The notes under the pieces: generated by a model
Database searches by the model: none
Told to the model about the DNA's origin: nothing
Seen by the model: the letters and a program-made list of their open reading frames with translations, nothing else
Assembly (NCBI GenBank): GCA_012032285.1
Contig: JAAURJ010000014.1
Coordinates: forward strand, 1 to 56,077
Origin: Sphingomonadales bacterium
GTDB taxonomy: Bacteria > Pseudomonadota > Alphaproteobacteria > Sphingomonadales > Sphingomonadaceae
Reading direction: 5' to 3'
DNA: 56,077 nucleotides
Made by a program: the position numbers and the translations under genes
Shown here: positions 16,686-25,185 of the stretch, piece by piece
Layout: every line of letters begins with the position of its first letter
Numbering within the stretch: the stretch's first letter is position 1

Positions 16686-18068
16686 TTAATCAAGCGCGAG
16701 GGCCTCACCCATTTGACGGATGGCGCTAATTTTTCGGTTAAGCAGCGTCCAATTATCGGACCCTGCAATCGCATCCCATATCCCTTCCACCTCATCAATC
16801 AGCAGTGAGCAAGCCTCCTGCCCTTGCCAATAAGGATGATCGCCCGCCGCGCTTTCATAGGAGGAAAGCTGCTCCAAAAAGCTATCATAGGCTTCGCCTT
16901 CGCTGACTTGCCTGTCTGTGCGTCCGCCACGATGCGCGTGGAAGAATGTGTCAACCGCGATGCGGCCATGGATCATGGCTCTTTCTGATGCTTCTACCAG
17001 CGCCCTGTCCGTTTCCTGCCCGCGTGATGTGATGCCGAGACGCCAAAGGAACCGGGTGACCAGCCTCGATTGGAACAGCGCCGGAAACCGCTCCAATGCC
17101 TCAATCAAGGGCGGCGCATCGCAAATCAGGCGGAGCGCAACCGCAAGCTGTCCCAAATTCCAATGCATGGTTTCCGCCTGCCGTCCAAAGGCATAGAGGC
17201 CATATTCGTCAAAATAGGCGGCGGTAAAATGCGGATCCCAAAACGGGGTGAAGCGCCATGGGCCATAATCAAAGCTTTCACCAGTGATATTGATATTATC
17301 GGTATTGAGCACCCCGTGAACAAATCCTGCGACCATGAACGCCGCCGCCTGATCCGCGATGCGCTCCACCGCCAGATGCAGCAAAGCCGCCGGATCAGTC
17401 GCATCTGACAAATTATTGTATAAAAACGTCATGCAATAGCGGACCAGATCCCGCATCATGGCTTCATCGCGTTCAAAGGCGATGCGTTGGAATGTGCCGA
17501 TCCTGATATGGCTGTGACTGAGCCGGACGAGCACAGCCGAACGGGTGGGCGAAGGTTCATCACCGCGGACCAAAGCCTCTCCGGTTTCGATTAGGGAAAA
17601 GCTTTTTGATGTCTCCACGCCAAGTGCTTCGAGCATTTCGGTCGCCAATATCTCCCGCACCCCGCCCTTGAGCGTCAGCCGCCCGTCACCGCCCCGGCTA
17701 TAGGGGGTGGTGCCTGATCCTTTTGTGCCTAGGTCCATCAACCGTCCGGCCCCATCACGCATCTGCGCAAAAAGAAAACCCCGTCCATCGCCGATTTCAG
17801 GATTATAATTACGGAATTGATGGCCATGATAACGCAGCGCCAGCGGTTCCGGCAAATTACCGGGCAAAGGTTCAAACCGGCCGAAATGAGCAAGCCACGC
17901 GGCATCACTGAGATCAGCCAAGCCGACGCTCGCTGCCCAACGGTCGTTGCGGAACCGCAATTGGATTTGCGGAAAATCCGCCGCGCTTACGGGATCGCCA
18001 ATTTTTGAACCAAGGCTGGTGATTTTGAGATCGGCATTGTAAGCGGCGGGAACAGGTTTTAGATTCAT
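16686..18068 (-). CDS. selO: SelO/YdiU family protein AMPylator
   Basis: The 460-residue protein is a pseudokinase-fold enzyme that in the family transfers AMP to protein Ser/Thr/Tyr, with a role in redox stress. Family motifs include ALRYHGHQF, IGDGRGFLFAQM, GTKGSGTTPYSRGGDGR with the nucleotide-binding residues, RIGTFQ, and GVLNTDNINITGESFDYGPW with the metal-binding Asn and Asp. No selenocysteine or terminal Cys is present (the end is GEALALD). The start is 37 bases from the divergent glycosyltransferase gene. Confidence 0.92.
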   Translation of the reverse strand: MNLKPVPAAYNADLKITSLGSKIGDPVSAADFPQIQLRFRNDRWAASVGLADLSDAAWLAHFGRFEPLPGNLPEPLALRYHGHQFRNYNPEIGDGRGFLFAQMRDGAGRLMDLGTKGSGTTPYSRGGDGRLTLKGGVREILATEMLEALGVETSKSFSLIETGEALVRGDEPSPTRSAVLVRLSHSHIRIGTFQRIAFERDEAMMRDLVRYCMTFLYNNLSDATDPAALLHLAVERIADQAAAFMVAGFVHGVLNTDNINITGESFDYGPWRFTPFWDPHFTAAYFDEYGLYAFGRQAETMHWNLGQLAVALRLICDAPPLIEALERFPALFQSRLVTRFLWRLGITSRGQETDRALVEASERAMIHGRIAVDTFFHAHRGGRTDRQVSEGEAYDSFLEQLSSYESAAGDHPYWQGQEACSLLIDEVEGIWDAIAGSDNWTLLNRKISAIRQMGEALALD

Positions 18069-18105
18069 ATGTCTTCAATGGGCATAGCGATAAGGAAAGG
18101 CAAGC

Positions 18106-19251
18106 ATGGCGCGGGCACGCATTCTGCATTTGCACAGCAGTTTCGACCTTGGCGGAAAAGAAGCCAGGGCGGTGAAATTGATGAACCATTTTGGCGATAT
18201 GGCAGATCATGTTGTCTTGAGCGCCGATGCATCCGCGCTCGGCGCACGCGATGCGATTGATAAAAATATCAAGGTGGAATTTCCGGGCGAGTCCGCGCCG
18301 TCGCTGCAAGGGATGCCGGGGATGGGTCGTTACCGCAAAATTGCCCAATATATGAAAAAGTTCAATCTGGTGCTCAGCTATAATTGGGGGGCGATGGACG
18401 GGGTGATGGCGCACACATTGCTGGGCAAAACCATGGGTCTGAAGCCGCTTATCCATCATGAGGACGGGTTTGAAGTGGATGAGATTGACCGGCTTAGCCG
18501 AAAACGCAACTGGTTCCGAACAATTGCGCTGCAACGCAGCCATGCTTTGGTGGTGCCGTCCAAGATTTTGCAGGAGATTGCGGTTAAACGTTGGCATCAA
18601 CCTTTTGAAAAGGTCGCCCGTTTTCCCAATGGCATTGATGTGAAGCGCTATTCGAAAAGCTGCCAAAAAGGCGCTTTCCCCGGCTTTAAGAAACGCGAGG
18701 GCGAAGTGGTTGTGGGCACTGTGGCCGGGCTTCGTGCGGTGAAAAATATCCCGCGCCTTGTCCGTGCTGTCGCCGCGGCGGGCGATCATGTTAAATTGGC
18801 AGTGGCAGGCGAAGGACCGGAACGGACACAAATAGAAGCGGAAGCGAAGCGGCTTGGTATGGAAAACCGTTTGATGATGCCAGGTTTCGTCCGCGATCCG
18901 GCGCGTTATATCGGACTGTTCGATATTTTTGCGCTGTCCTCTGATAGCGAGCAATATCCGATCTCTTTGATCGAAGCCATGGCGGCGGGCTGTGCTGTGG
19001 CGGCCACCAATGTCGGCGATGTGCGTTCTATTGTCGATGAACAAAACCGCGCCTATATTGTGCCAAGGGATGATGATGCGATGGCGGATGCCATACGCAC
19101 ATTGGCGGCCGATGCCGATTTGCGCGAACAGTTGGGCCAGAGGAACCGTGATAAAGCCTTTAATGAATATGACGAACAGCGTATGTTTGCCCGTTACAGG
19201 CAATTATATGGCAGTGCGATGGGCCGTGCCGATTTTGCGCGACAAGAATAG
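18106..19251 (+). CDS. Glycosyltransferase family 4
   Basis: The 381-residue GT-B enzyme has the N-terminal HLHSSFDLGGKE loop, the C-terminal nucleotide-sugar site VGTVAGLRAVKNIPRLV, and the EX7E motif in SEQYPISLIEAMAAGC. It transfers a sugar from an NDP-sugar, probably for cell-envelope or exopolysaccharide synthesis; donor and acceptor are unknown. AAGGAAAGG just before the ATG is a strong ribosome-binding site. No other polysaccharide gene adjoins it. Confidence 0.87.
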   Translation: MARARILHLHSSFDLGGKEARAVKLMNHFGDMADHVVLSADASALGARDAIDKNIKVEFPGESAPSLQGMPGMGRYRKIAQYMKKFNLVLSYNWGAMDGVMAHTLLGKTMGLKPLIHHEDGFEVDEIDRLSRKRNWFRTIALQRSHALVVPSKILQEIAVKRWHQPFEKVARFPNGIDVKRYSKSCQKGAFPGFKKREGEVVVGTVAGLRAVKNIPRLVRAVAAAGDHVKLAVAGEGPERTQIEAEAKRLGMENRLMMPGFVRDPARYIGLFDIFALSSDSEQYPISLIEAMAAGCAVAATNVGDVRSIVDEQNRAYIVPRDDDAMADAIRTLAADADLREQLGQRNRDKAFNEYDEQRMFARYRQLYGSAMGRADFARQE

Positions 19252-19333
19252 GATGATAGTCTAGCGCAACGGGCAATTGCGGGGACACGCATTAAAATTG
19301 CGACATAGATGAAGATAATAGGGGTCAAATATA

Positions 19334-20737
19334 GTGTTTAAGGGTCTGAAACCCATAAAATATGCCGGGCGAGAGGTATGGCCGTTGATTGAAGGCGGTA
19401 AAGGCGTTGCGGCAACGAATCATGCCAGCAGCGGCGCTTGGGCTGCGGCGGGCGGTATTGGCACTATTTCCGCGGTCAATGCCGATAGCTATGATGAAAA
19501 TGGCGATGCTATCCCACAGGTTTTTCATGGCCGCACACGCGAAGAACGGCACGAAGAACTGGTCGAATATGGTATCCGCGGTGCGGTGGCCCAAATCAAA
19601 CGGGCGCATGAAATTGCCGGTGGTAAAGGTGCCATCAATATCAATGTCCTTTGGGAAATGGGCGGGGCGCAACGCATTTTGCACGGTGTTTTGGAACAGA
19701 CAAAGGGTATGGTGCAGGGCGTTACCTGCGGTGCCGGTATGCCTTATAAGCTGTCTGAAATCGCGGCCCAATATGAAGTTTACTATCTTCCTATCATCAG
19801 CAGCGCCCGTGCATTTCGGGCGCTGTGGAAACGCGCATATCATAAAGTGCCGGAATGGATGGCAGCGGTGGTTTATGAAGATCCTTGGCTTGCGGGCGGA
19901 CATAACGGTCTGTCCAATGCCGAAGATCCGCGATCTCCCGAAGATCCTTATCCTCGTGTAAAGGCGGTGCGCGATGTGATGCGTGCAGAGGGTATTTCGG
20001 ATGATGTACCAATTATTATGGCAGGCGGCGTTTGGCATTTGTGCGATTGGAATGACTGGATCGACAATGACGAATTGGGGCAGATAGCATTCCAATATGG
20101 CACTAGACCTTTGTTGACCCAGGAAAGCCCGATCCCGCAAGGTTGGAAAGATGCGTTGACCAAAATACCTGAGGACGGCGTGCTGTTGCATAAATTTTCG
20201 CCCACCGGCTTTTATTCCAGCGCGGTGATCAATCCATTTCTGGAGGAGCTACAGGCGCGAAGCGACCGGCAAATTGCCTTTCATAAGGAAGCCGATGAGA
20301 TGCATAATGTGCAGCTTGACGTCGGTGTTAAGGGTAAGAATTTCTGGGTCACACCTGCTGATTTGATGAAGGCTCGCGAATATTATGCGCGTGGCTATAC
20401 CGAAGCACTGAAAACACCTGATGACACATTGATCTTTGTTTCACCGCAATCGCGTGATGTGATCCGCAAGGATCAAAAAGATTGCATGGGGTGCCTATCG
20501 CATTGCGGTTTTTCGTCGTGGAAGGATCATGACAATAACAGCACCGGACGCCTCGCCGATCCGCGCAGTTTCTGCATACAAAAGGCGCTACAAAATATCG
20601 TTCATGGTGAACCGATTGATGAAAATTTGATGTTTGCAGGGCATAGCGCTTATATGTTTGGCAAAGATCCCTTTTATTCCAACGGCTTTGTTCCCACGGT
20701 CCAGCAGTTGATCGACCGGATATTGACCGGCAAATAG
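19334..20737 (+). CDS. NAD(P)H-dependent flavin oxidoreductase (nitronate monooxygenase-like)
   Basis: The 467-residue protein has a 2-nitropropane dioxygenase/FabK-type FMN barrel: an N-terminal GIGTISAVNAD, then INVLWEMGG, VTCGAGMP, and the late IIMAGGVWH. Compared with ordinary nitronate monooxygenases (about 330-350 residues) it has an extra C-terminal region with a cysteine cluster, CMGCLSHCGFSSW, followed by a further Cys in RSFCIQKAL. The substrate is unknown. The start is GTG 19334 with a TAGGGGTC-like ribosome-binding site about ten bases upstream. Confidence 0.85.
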   Translation: MFKGLKPIKYAGREVWPLIEGGKGVAATNHASSGAWAAAGGIGTISAVNADSYDENGDAIPQVFHGRTREERHEELVEYGIRGAVAQIKRAHEIAGGKGAININVLWEMGGAQRILHGVLEQTKGMVQGVTCGAGMPYKLSEIAAQYEVYYLPIISSARAFRALWKRAYHKVPEWMAAVVYEDPWLAGGHNGLSNAEDPRSPEDPYPRVKAVRDVMRAEGISDDVPIIMAGGVWHLCDWNDWIDNDELGQIAFQYGTRPLLTQESPIPQGWKDALTKIPEDGVLLHKFSPTGFYSSAVINPFLEELQARSDRQIAFHKEADEMHNVQLDVGVKGKNFWVTPADLMKAREYYARGYTEALKTPDDTLIFVSPQSRDVIRKDQKDCMGCLSHCGFSSWKDHDNNSTGRLADPRSFCIQKALQNIVHGEPIDENLMFAGHSAYMFGKDPFYSNGFVPTVQQLIDRILTGK

Positions 20738-20852
20738 GCTTTCTATCTTGAGCAGATGTAGCGTTTTGTCCCGCGACCTTGTCCACTATGGAGTGGGTGT
20801 AGGCGATCGTTAACCACGCCCCCGTTAGCATTGTTTCCCATAACGGGAGACA

Positions 20853-21188
20853 ATGATCATGCGACAGGAAAAAATGTCAAAAGAACTGCGCGGCAACCGG
20901 AAGGACCGCAGGGAAGCGAAGCGCCATATTGTCGCGCTGCGTCTTGTTCAGATCCAAACGGGCGTCATGGGGCGGCATGATGCGCATATTTCGGAAATTT
21001 CCGTCTATGGCTGCCGCCTATATTGCCTTACCTCGCTGCACCCTGGCGACCGGATCATGTTCAGCCTCGACAATATCATGATGACCGCAGCCAAGGTGAT
21101 TTGGCAAGATGGCGATTGTTATGGCTGCCGCTTTGACTTGCCGATTGATATAGATTTGTTGCAAAAAATGACTTTTGAAAATATTTGA
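20853..21188 (+). CDS. PilZ domain protein
   Basis: The 111-residue protein is one PilZ domain. The RxxxR part of the c-di-GMP site is present in NRKDRREAKRH, but the second motif, normally (D/N)xSxxG, reads EISVYG, with Glu in place of Asp/Asn. It may bind c-di-GMP weakly or act as a non-binding adaptor. GGGAGA lies before the first ATG; a second in-frame ATG follows six bases later and has better spacing. It is a single gene between the flavin oxidoreductase and convergent amtB. Confidence 0.8.
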   Translation: MIMRQEKMSKELRGNRKDRREAKRHIVALRLVQIQTGVMGRHDAHISEISVYGCRLYCLTSLHPGDRIMFSLDNIMMTAAKVIWQDGDCYGCRFDLPIDIDLLQKMTFENI

Positions 21189-21289
21189 GGCCATTGCAGA
21201 AATGGCGATAGCCCCCGTTTTCCTCCCAATTGACGGTCCTCTAAATCGGCACCATGTTTAATCACGCAATTAAAAAACCGTATGACTGC

Positions 21290-22603
21290 TCAGTCCAGAT
21301 CCCATGCCCGTTCGCCGTGGCTGGCAATGTCCAGACCATCACGTTCGGCGTCTTCGCCGACCCGCATCGGGATGACCATGGACACCATATAACCGATAAC
21401 CAGCGTCACCACAGCTGAATAGACCGCGACAATGCCAACCGCTTTTATTTGTATCCAAAGCTGCGACGCCATGCCTGCACCATCGCCATAGCCCGCACCG
21501 CCAAAGCTTTCGCTGGCAAATATGGCAAGCAGGATAGATCCCAATATGCCGCCTACCCCGTGCACGGCAAATACGTCCAGACTGTCATCAATCTCCAGCG
21601 TGCCTTTGACAAGGCCGACCGCATAGAAACAGATAAGCCCGCCCAACAGGCCCAATATCACCGCCCCGCCCGGACCCACTGATCCGGCGGCAGGGGTGAT
21701 GGTGGCCAGCCCCGCAATCGCGCCGGTGGCAAAGCCGACAGCAGTTGATTTTCCAACCTTGATCTTTTCAATCAACATCCAGATCAGCGCCGCCATTGAC
21801 GCGGCAATATGCGTGTTGATGATCGCGCTCGCAGCGCCCAGATCGCTTGCGGTAAGGGCCGATCCGCCGTTAAAGCCAAACCAGCCAACCCATAACAGAC
21901 CCGCACCCGCAACAGTCAATGCGGGGCTATGCGGCAACATCAATGTTTTGGGAAAACCGGCGCGTTTGCCCAGCATGATGGCAACGATCAGCGCCGATAT
22001 ACCGGCGGTGGTGTGGACAACAATCCCGCCTGCAAAATCAATCGCGCCGCCCTCTGCCAAAAATCCATTGCCCCATATCCAGCGGGCAACAGGCGCATAG
22101 ACGAGTAGCGACCAGAGCGCACAAAAAGCTACGACCCAGCCAAAACGCGCCCGTTCAACCCAGGCTCCGACAATCAGCGCGGGGGTGATAATCGCAAAGG
22201 TCATCTGGAACAGGCCGAATACCAATTCGCCAATTGTTTGTCCTTCGCGCACGGCCAGCATCTGATTGAACATGAAATTCTGCACCGTGCCGATATAGCC
22301 GCCGCCATCGGAGGAGAAGGCAAGGCTATAGCCGATCACCACCCAAAGCACAGACACAATGGCGGTAATCGCGCCCAGTTGTACCAGCACCGACAAGAAG
22401 TTTTTCGCCCGCACCAAGCCGCCGTAAAACAGTGCAAGGCCCGGTAAAGTCATCATCAGCACGAGCGCCGATGCGGTCAATATCCATGCGGTATCGCCGC
22501 TATCGGTCAGCACCTCCGGCGATGCCGCTGCAACATCCTGTGCAAAAGCGGGAGCGGCCATAAAACCCGCTGTCCATATTGCTGCTTTGAAAAGTAATTT
22601 CAT
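21290..22603 (-). CDS. amtB: Ammonium transporter
   Basis: The 437-residue protein begins with a signal peptide (MKLLFKAAIWTAGFMAAPAFA) and has about 11 membrane segments typical of Amt proteins, including the signature FNGGSALTASDLGAASAIINT-like region and the twin-histidine pore segments IVVHTTAG and FAVHGVGGI. It moves ammonium/ammonia into the cell. The start at 22603 has GGGACGG upstream; an earlier in-frame ATG does not. No glnK lies next to it, unlike the common glnK-amtB pair. Confidence 0.94.
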   Translation of the reverse strand: MKLLFKAAIWTAGFMAAPAFAQDVAAASPEVLTDSGDTAWILTASALVLMMTLPGLALFYGGLVRAKNFLSVLVQLGAITAIVSVLWVVIGYSLAFSSDGGGYIGTVQNFMFNQMLAVREGQTIGELVFGLFQMTFAIITPALIVGAWVERARFGWVVAFCALWSLLVYAPVARWIWGNGFLAEGGAIDFAGGIVVHTTAGISALIVAIMLGKRAGFPKTLMLPHSPALTVAGAGLLWVGWFGFNGGSALTASDLGAASAIINTHIAASMAALIWMLIEKIKVGKSTAVGFATGAIAGLATITPAAGSVGPGGAVILGLLGGLICFYAVGLVKGTLEIDDSLDVFAVHGVGGILGSILLAIFASESFGGAGYGDGAGMASQLWIQIKAVGIVAVYSAVVTLVIGYMVSMVIPMRVGEDAERDGLDIASHGERAWDLD

Positions 22604-22729
22604 ATCCGTCCCTTGAACCCTGCTCATTATTATTGCGACTGATTAAGCCAGAGCGCTAGCAGGCTCAATCCATAAATGACAAAAGTTAAGGGATATTTGG
22701 TTTTTTCTTTCCCGCCGCTTGGCTGCGGC

Positions 22730-23728
22730 TTAACCCCAGCCTTCCAAAATCTGGTCGGGTGGGCGGTGACCGTCGGCCCAGATGCGAATATTGGCGATGA
22801 CCCGTTCTCCCGATGCTTCGCGTCCTTCAAATGTAGCGCTGCCCAAATGGGGGAGTAGAATAACATTATCAAGCGCGAGCAAGCGCGGATCAACCGCCGG
22901 CTCATGCGTGTAGACATCCAGCCCCGCGCCTGCGATCCGTCCATTTTGCAGGGCATGGATCAACGCCTCTTCATCGACCAATTCGCCCCGCGAACTGTTG
23001 ATCAGATAAGCCTCTGGCTTCATCATAGCGATACGCTGCGCATTTATCAGCCCGTCTGTTTCGGACGTGAGCGGGCAATGGAGCGAGAGGAAATCGCATT
23101 TGGCAACAAGCCTGTCGAGATCAGGTTCAAAGGTTACGCCTAATTTTTCCTCAACGCTATGCGGCAGGCGCTTTCGCTTGGTATAAATAATGTCCATGCC
23201 AAACGCACGAGCACGCATGGCGACCGCTTCGCCAATCCGGCCAAAGCCGACAATGCCCAATGTTTTGCCGCCAATCCGGTGCCCCAACATCCCCGATGGT
23301 TTCCACCCGTCCCATTGTCCGCTGCGCATCAGTTTTTCGCCTTCACCCAAACGGCGTGGCACGGACAGGATCAAAGCCATGGTCAAATCGGCGGTATCAT
23401 CAGTAAAAACGCCGGGCGTATTGGTGACCATAATACCCTTTGCCTTTGCCGCAATCAGGTCGATATGATTCACGCCAGCGCCAAAATTGGCAATGAGTTT
23501 TAGCCTATCGGGTGCCGCTGCAATCAATTCGGCGTCGATCCGGTCGGTGACGGTGGGGACCAAAACATCGCAGTCCGCCATTGCCGCCAATAATTCCGCC
23601 CGGTCCATCGCTTGGTCATCCCCATTCAACCGGGCATCGAACAATTCCTCCATACGCCGCTCTACAGTGGGAAGCAGCTTTCGCGTCACGATAATCTTAG
23701 GGCGTTCGATACGGTGCATTGCGCTCAT
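22730..23728 (-). CDS. D-2-hydroxyacid dehydrogenase (glyoxylate/hydroxypyruvate reductase-like)
   Basis: The 332-residue protein has the NAD-binding motif GIVGFGRIG and the catalytic triad of the family: Arg in INSSRGELVDE, Glu in YTHEPAVD and His in LPHLGSAT. It reduces a short 2-oxoacid; glyoxylate or hydroxypyruvate are likely substrates by overall similarity. A short GCCGC/GCGGC hairpin follows the stop codon on the minus strand. amtB begins 126 bases downstream and probably has its own promoter. Confidence 0.9.
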   Translation of the reverse strand: MSAMHRIERPKIIVTRKLLPTVERRMEELFDARLNGDDQAMDRAELLAAMADCDVLVPTVTDRIDAELIAAAPDRLKLIANFGAGVNHIDLIAAKAKGIMVTNTPGVFTDDTADLTMALILSVPRRLGEGEKLMRSGQWDGWKPSGMLGHRIGGKTLGIVGFGRIGEAVAMRARAFGMDIIYTKRKRLPHSVEEKLGVTFEPDLDRLVAKCDFLSLHCPLTSETDGLINAQRIAMMKPEAYLINSSRGELVDEEALIHALQNGRIAGAGLDVYTHEPAVDPRLLALDNVILLPHLGSATFEGREASGERVIANIRIWADGHRPPDQILEGWG

Positions 23729-23817
23729 ATCTAGGGGTTATGGCGCTTCCTGTCGCGCCGTCAAGTCATGACACTTGAACTGTCGGTAAAGCTTACACTA
23801 TAAGGCCATTACTTAGC

Positions 23818-24328
23818 GTGAGAACGGCATTCAATATGATGAAAAACAATGTAAAATTGTCTGTATTTCTGGTGATTTTTTATATGATCGCAGGGCCGCA
23901 GACATGGGTGAAGTCATGGGCGCAGAGTGAAAGTAAAACGCCATATTGGGCTTCGCTGGATGAATCTGAAGCCCGAATGCGCACCGGACCGAGCACCGAA
24001 TTTCCGGTGAAATGGGTGTATAAGCGAAAGGATCTGCCCCTTAAAGTCGTTGATCGTCATAGCGTATGGCGCAAGGTTGAAGATCCCGATGGAGATCAGG
24101 GGTGGATGCACGTCCGCTTGCTTAGCCCGACACGGACCGCTCTGGTCATCGGCACCAGTAACGGGGCGTTGCGCGATGCGCCGTCGCCTACAGCGCGTAT
24201 TGCATGGCGGGTTGAACCGGGCGTGGTTGGCCGCATAGATGATTGCCAAAAGGATGGTGCCGATCGACGCTGCGGGCCGCGCAGGCTATATTGAGGTGGA
24301 ACGCATTTACGGCGAAGAGGCGCCTTGA
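23818..24328 (+). CDS. Exported SH3-like domain protein (two frameshifts near the C-terminus)
   Basis: The protein of about 170 residues has an N-terminal signal segment (LSVFLVIFYMIAG) and two bacterial SH3-type repeats: EARMRTGPSTEFPVKWVYKR and, later, SNGALRDAPSPTARIAWRVEPG. Such domains bind cell wall or proteins in the periplasm. As given, the frame ends early; two single-base losses near 24255 and 24262 restore DWCRIDAAGRAGYIEVERIYG, which completes the second repeat and stops at 24326-24328. Start is uncertain (GTG 23818 or ATG 23836). Confidence 0.75.
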
Positions 24329-24519
24329 AGGCTTGATCGCACCGGGCAGGCTATGGTTGGCCCTGCCAATAAGAGCTGTTGTAACTTTTCCCAAAAAACT
24401 GCGAATACAATATGTACCGGCCAAGCGCGATATACGCAGCAACCGGTCGAGCCTGTGAGTGGGTCGCAGGTGGGTCGCGAAGTCTTTGCGCTTCGCGGCC
24501 TTTATTGTATCGCTGAAAT

Positions 24520-25032
24520 ATGACAGACGCTGCGCCAATTATTATTACTGCCGCTATGGGCGACGCGGATCAGGGCTGGGCCAATGGCTTGCGCAAAAAA
24601 TATTTCCCGCCTGAACGCAATTTTCTGGATGCGCATATCACGCTGTTCCATCATTTGCCGCCCGCGCATTTGCCGGAAATAAAAACTAGGCTTTCGGCTA
24701 TGGAGGGGCAGTATCCGCCGCCCACAAGCTGGCTAAGCGATGTCATGATGCTGGGCCGCGGTGTTGCCTACCGCGTTGAAAGCACGGAATTGATGGCCAT
24801 TCGTGAAGAATTGGCTGATGCTTTTTGCGGATTGCTAATCCCGCAGGATCAAGGAAAGCCGCGTTTCCATATCACCGTGCAGAATAAAGTGGAACCCGCC
24901 GCGGCAAAGGCGCTGCACCGGCAATTATCCGAAAGCTTTGAACCAAGGCAGATCGAGATTAAAGGACTGTCGGCTTTTTACTATCGCGGCGGGCCGTGGG
25001 ATGCGATTGGCAGTTGGTCTTTTCGCGGATGA
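24520..25032 (+). CDS. 2'-5' RNA ligase family protein (2H phosphoesterase)
   Basis: The 170-residue protein has the two HxT motifs of the 2H phosphoesterase superfamily, HITLFH and HITVQN, spaced as usual. Members hydrolyse or form 2'-5' phosphodiester or cyclic phosphate bonds in RNA or nucleotides. The substrate is unknown. It lies directly upstream of the tRNA-Met gene on the same strand, which may be chance. Confidence 0.82.
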   Translation: MTDAAPIIITAAMGDADQGWANGLRKKYFPPERNFLDAHITLFHHLPPAHLPEIKTRLSAMEGQYPPPTSWLSDVMMLGRGVAYRVESTELMAIREELADAFCGLLIPQDQGKPRFHITVQNKVEPAAAKALHRQLSESFEPRQIEIKGLSAFYYRGGPWDAIGSWSFRG

Positions 25033-25037
25033 TGCTC

Positions 25038-25066
25038 TTGACCGCGGCATAAGGGCCGCTTATAGG
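25038..25066 (+). promoter_or_regulatory. Sigma-70-type promoter of tRNA-Met
   Basis: TTGACC (25038-25043) and TATAGG (25061-25066) are separated by 17 bases, and the tRNA begins 43 bases after the -10 element. A GC-rich stretch follows the -10 region, as is usual for stable-RNA promoters. Confidence 0.6.
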
Positions 25067-25108
25067 CCCGCTTGCTTCGGGGCAATGTTCTCGATTCCGA
25101 TTTGGTAT

Positions 25109-25185
25109 GGCGAAGTAGCTCAGCTGGTTAGAGCGGTGGAATCATAATCCATAGGTCGGGGGTTCAAGTCCCTCCTTCGCTACCA
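25109..25185 (+). tRNA. tRNA-Met (anticodon CAU), elongator type
   Basis: The 77-base sequence folds into a full cloverleaf: acceptor GGCGAAG with CUUCGCU, D-arm with AGCUCAGCUGGUUAGAGC, anticodon stem GUGGA/UCCAU around the loop AUCAUAA, T-arm with GGGGGUUCAAGUCCCUC, and an encoded CCA end. The anticodon is CAU. I call it elongator Met because it resembles alphaproteobacterial elongator tRNA-Met and lacks initiator features; a tRNA-Ile2 with lysidine is the alternative. Its last 22 bases overlap the end of a protein gene on the other strand. Confidence 0.93.

Noticed and set aside
17914-19203. A 429-residue open frame on the minus strand opposite the glycosyltransferase gene
   Set aside because: It is antisense to a well-supported glycosyltransferase, is rich in His, Arg and Gln without domain signatures, and also overlaps selO. 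It is a codon-bias shadow.
19325-20191. A 288-residue minus-strand frame opposite the flavin oxidoreductase
   Set aside because: It is a shadow of the FMN-barrel gene and has low-complexity composition.
21258-21273. TTAA pair resembling a CtrA box between pilZ and amtB
   Set aside because: The spacer is eight bases, not seven, and it lies between convergent genes.
22630-22956. A 108-residue minus-strand frame between amtB and the hydroxyacid dehydrogenase
   Set aside because: It mostly overlaps the dehydrogenase C-terminus in another frame and has no recognisable features; the part outside is only about 100 bases.
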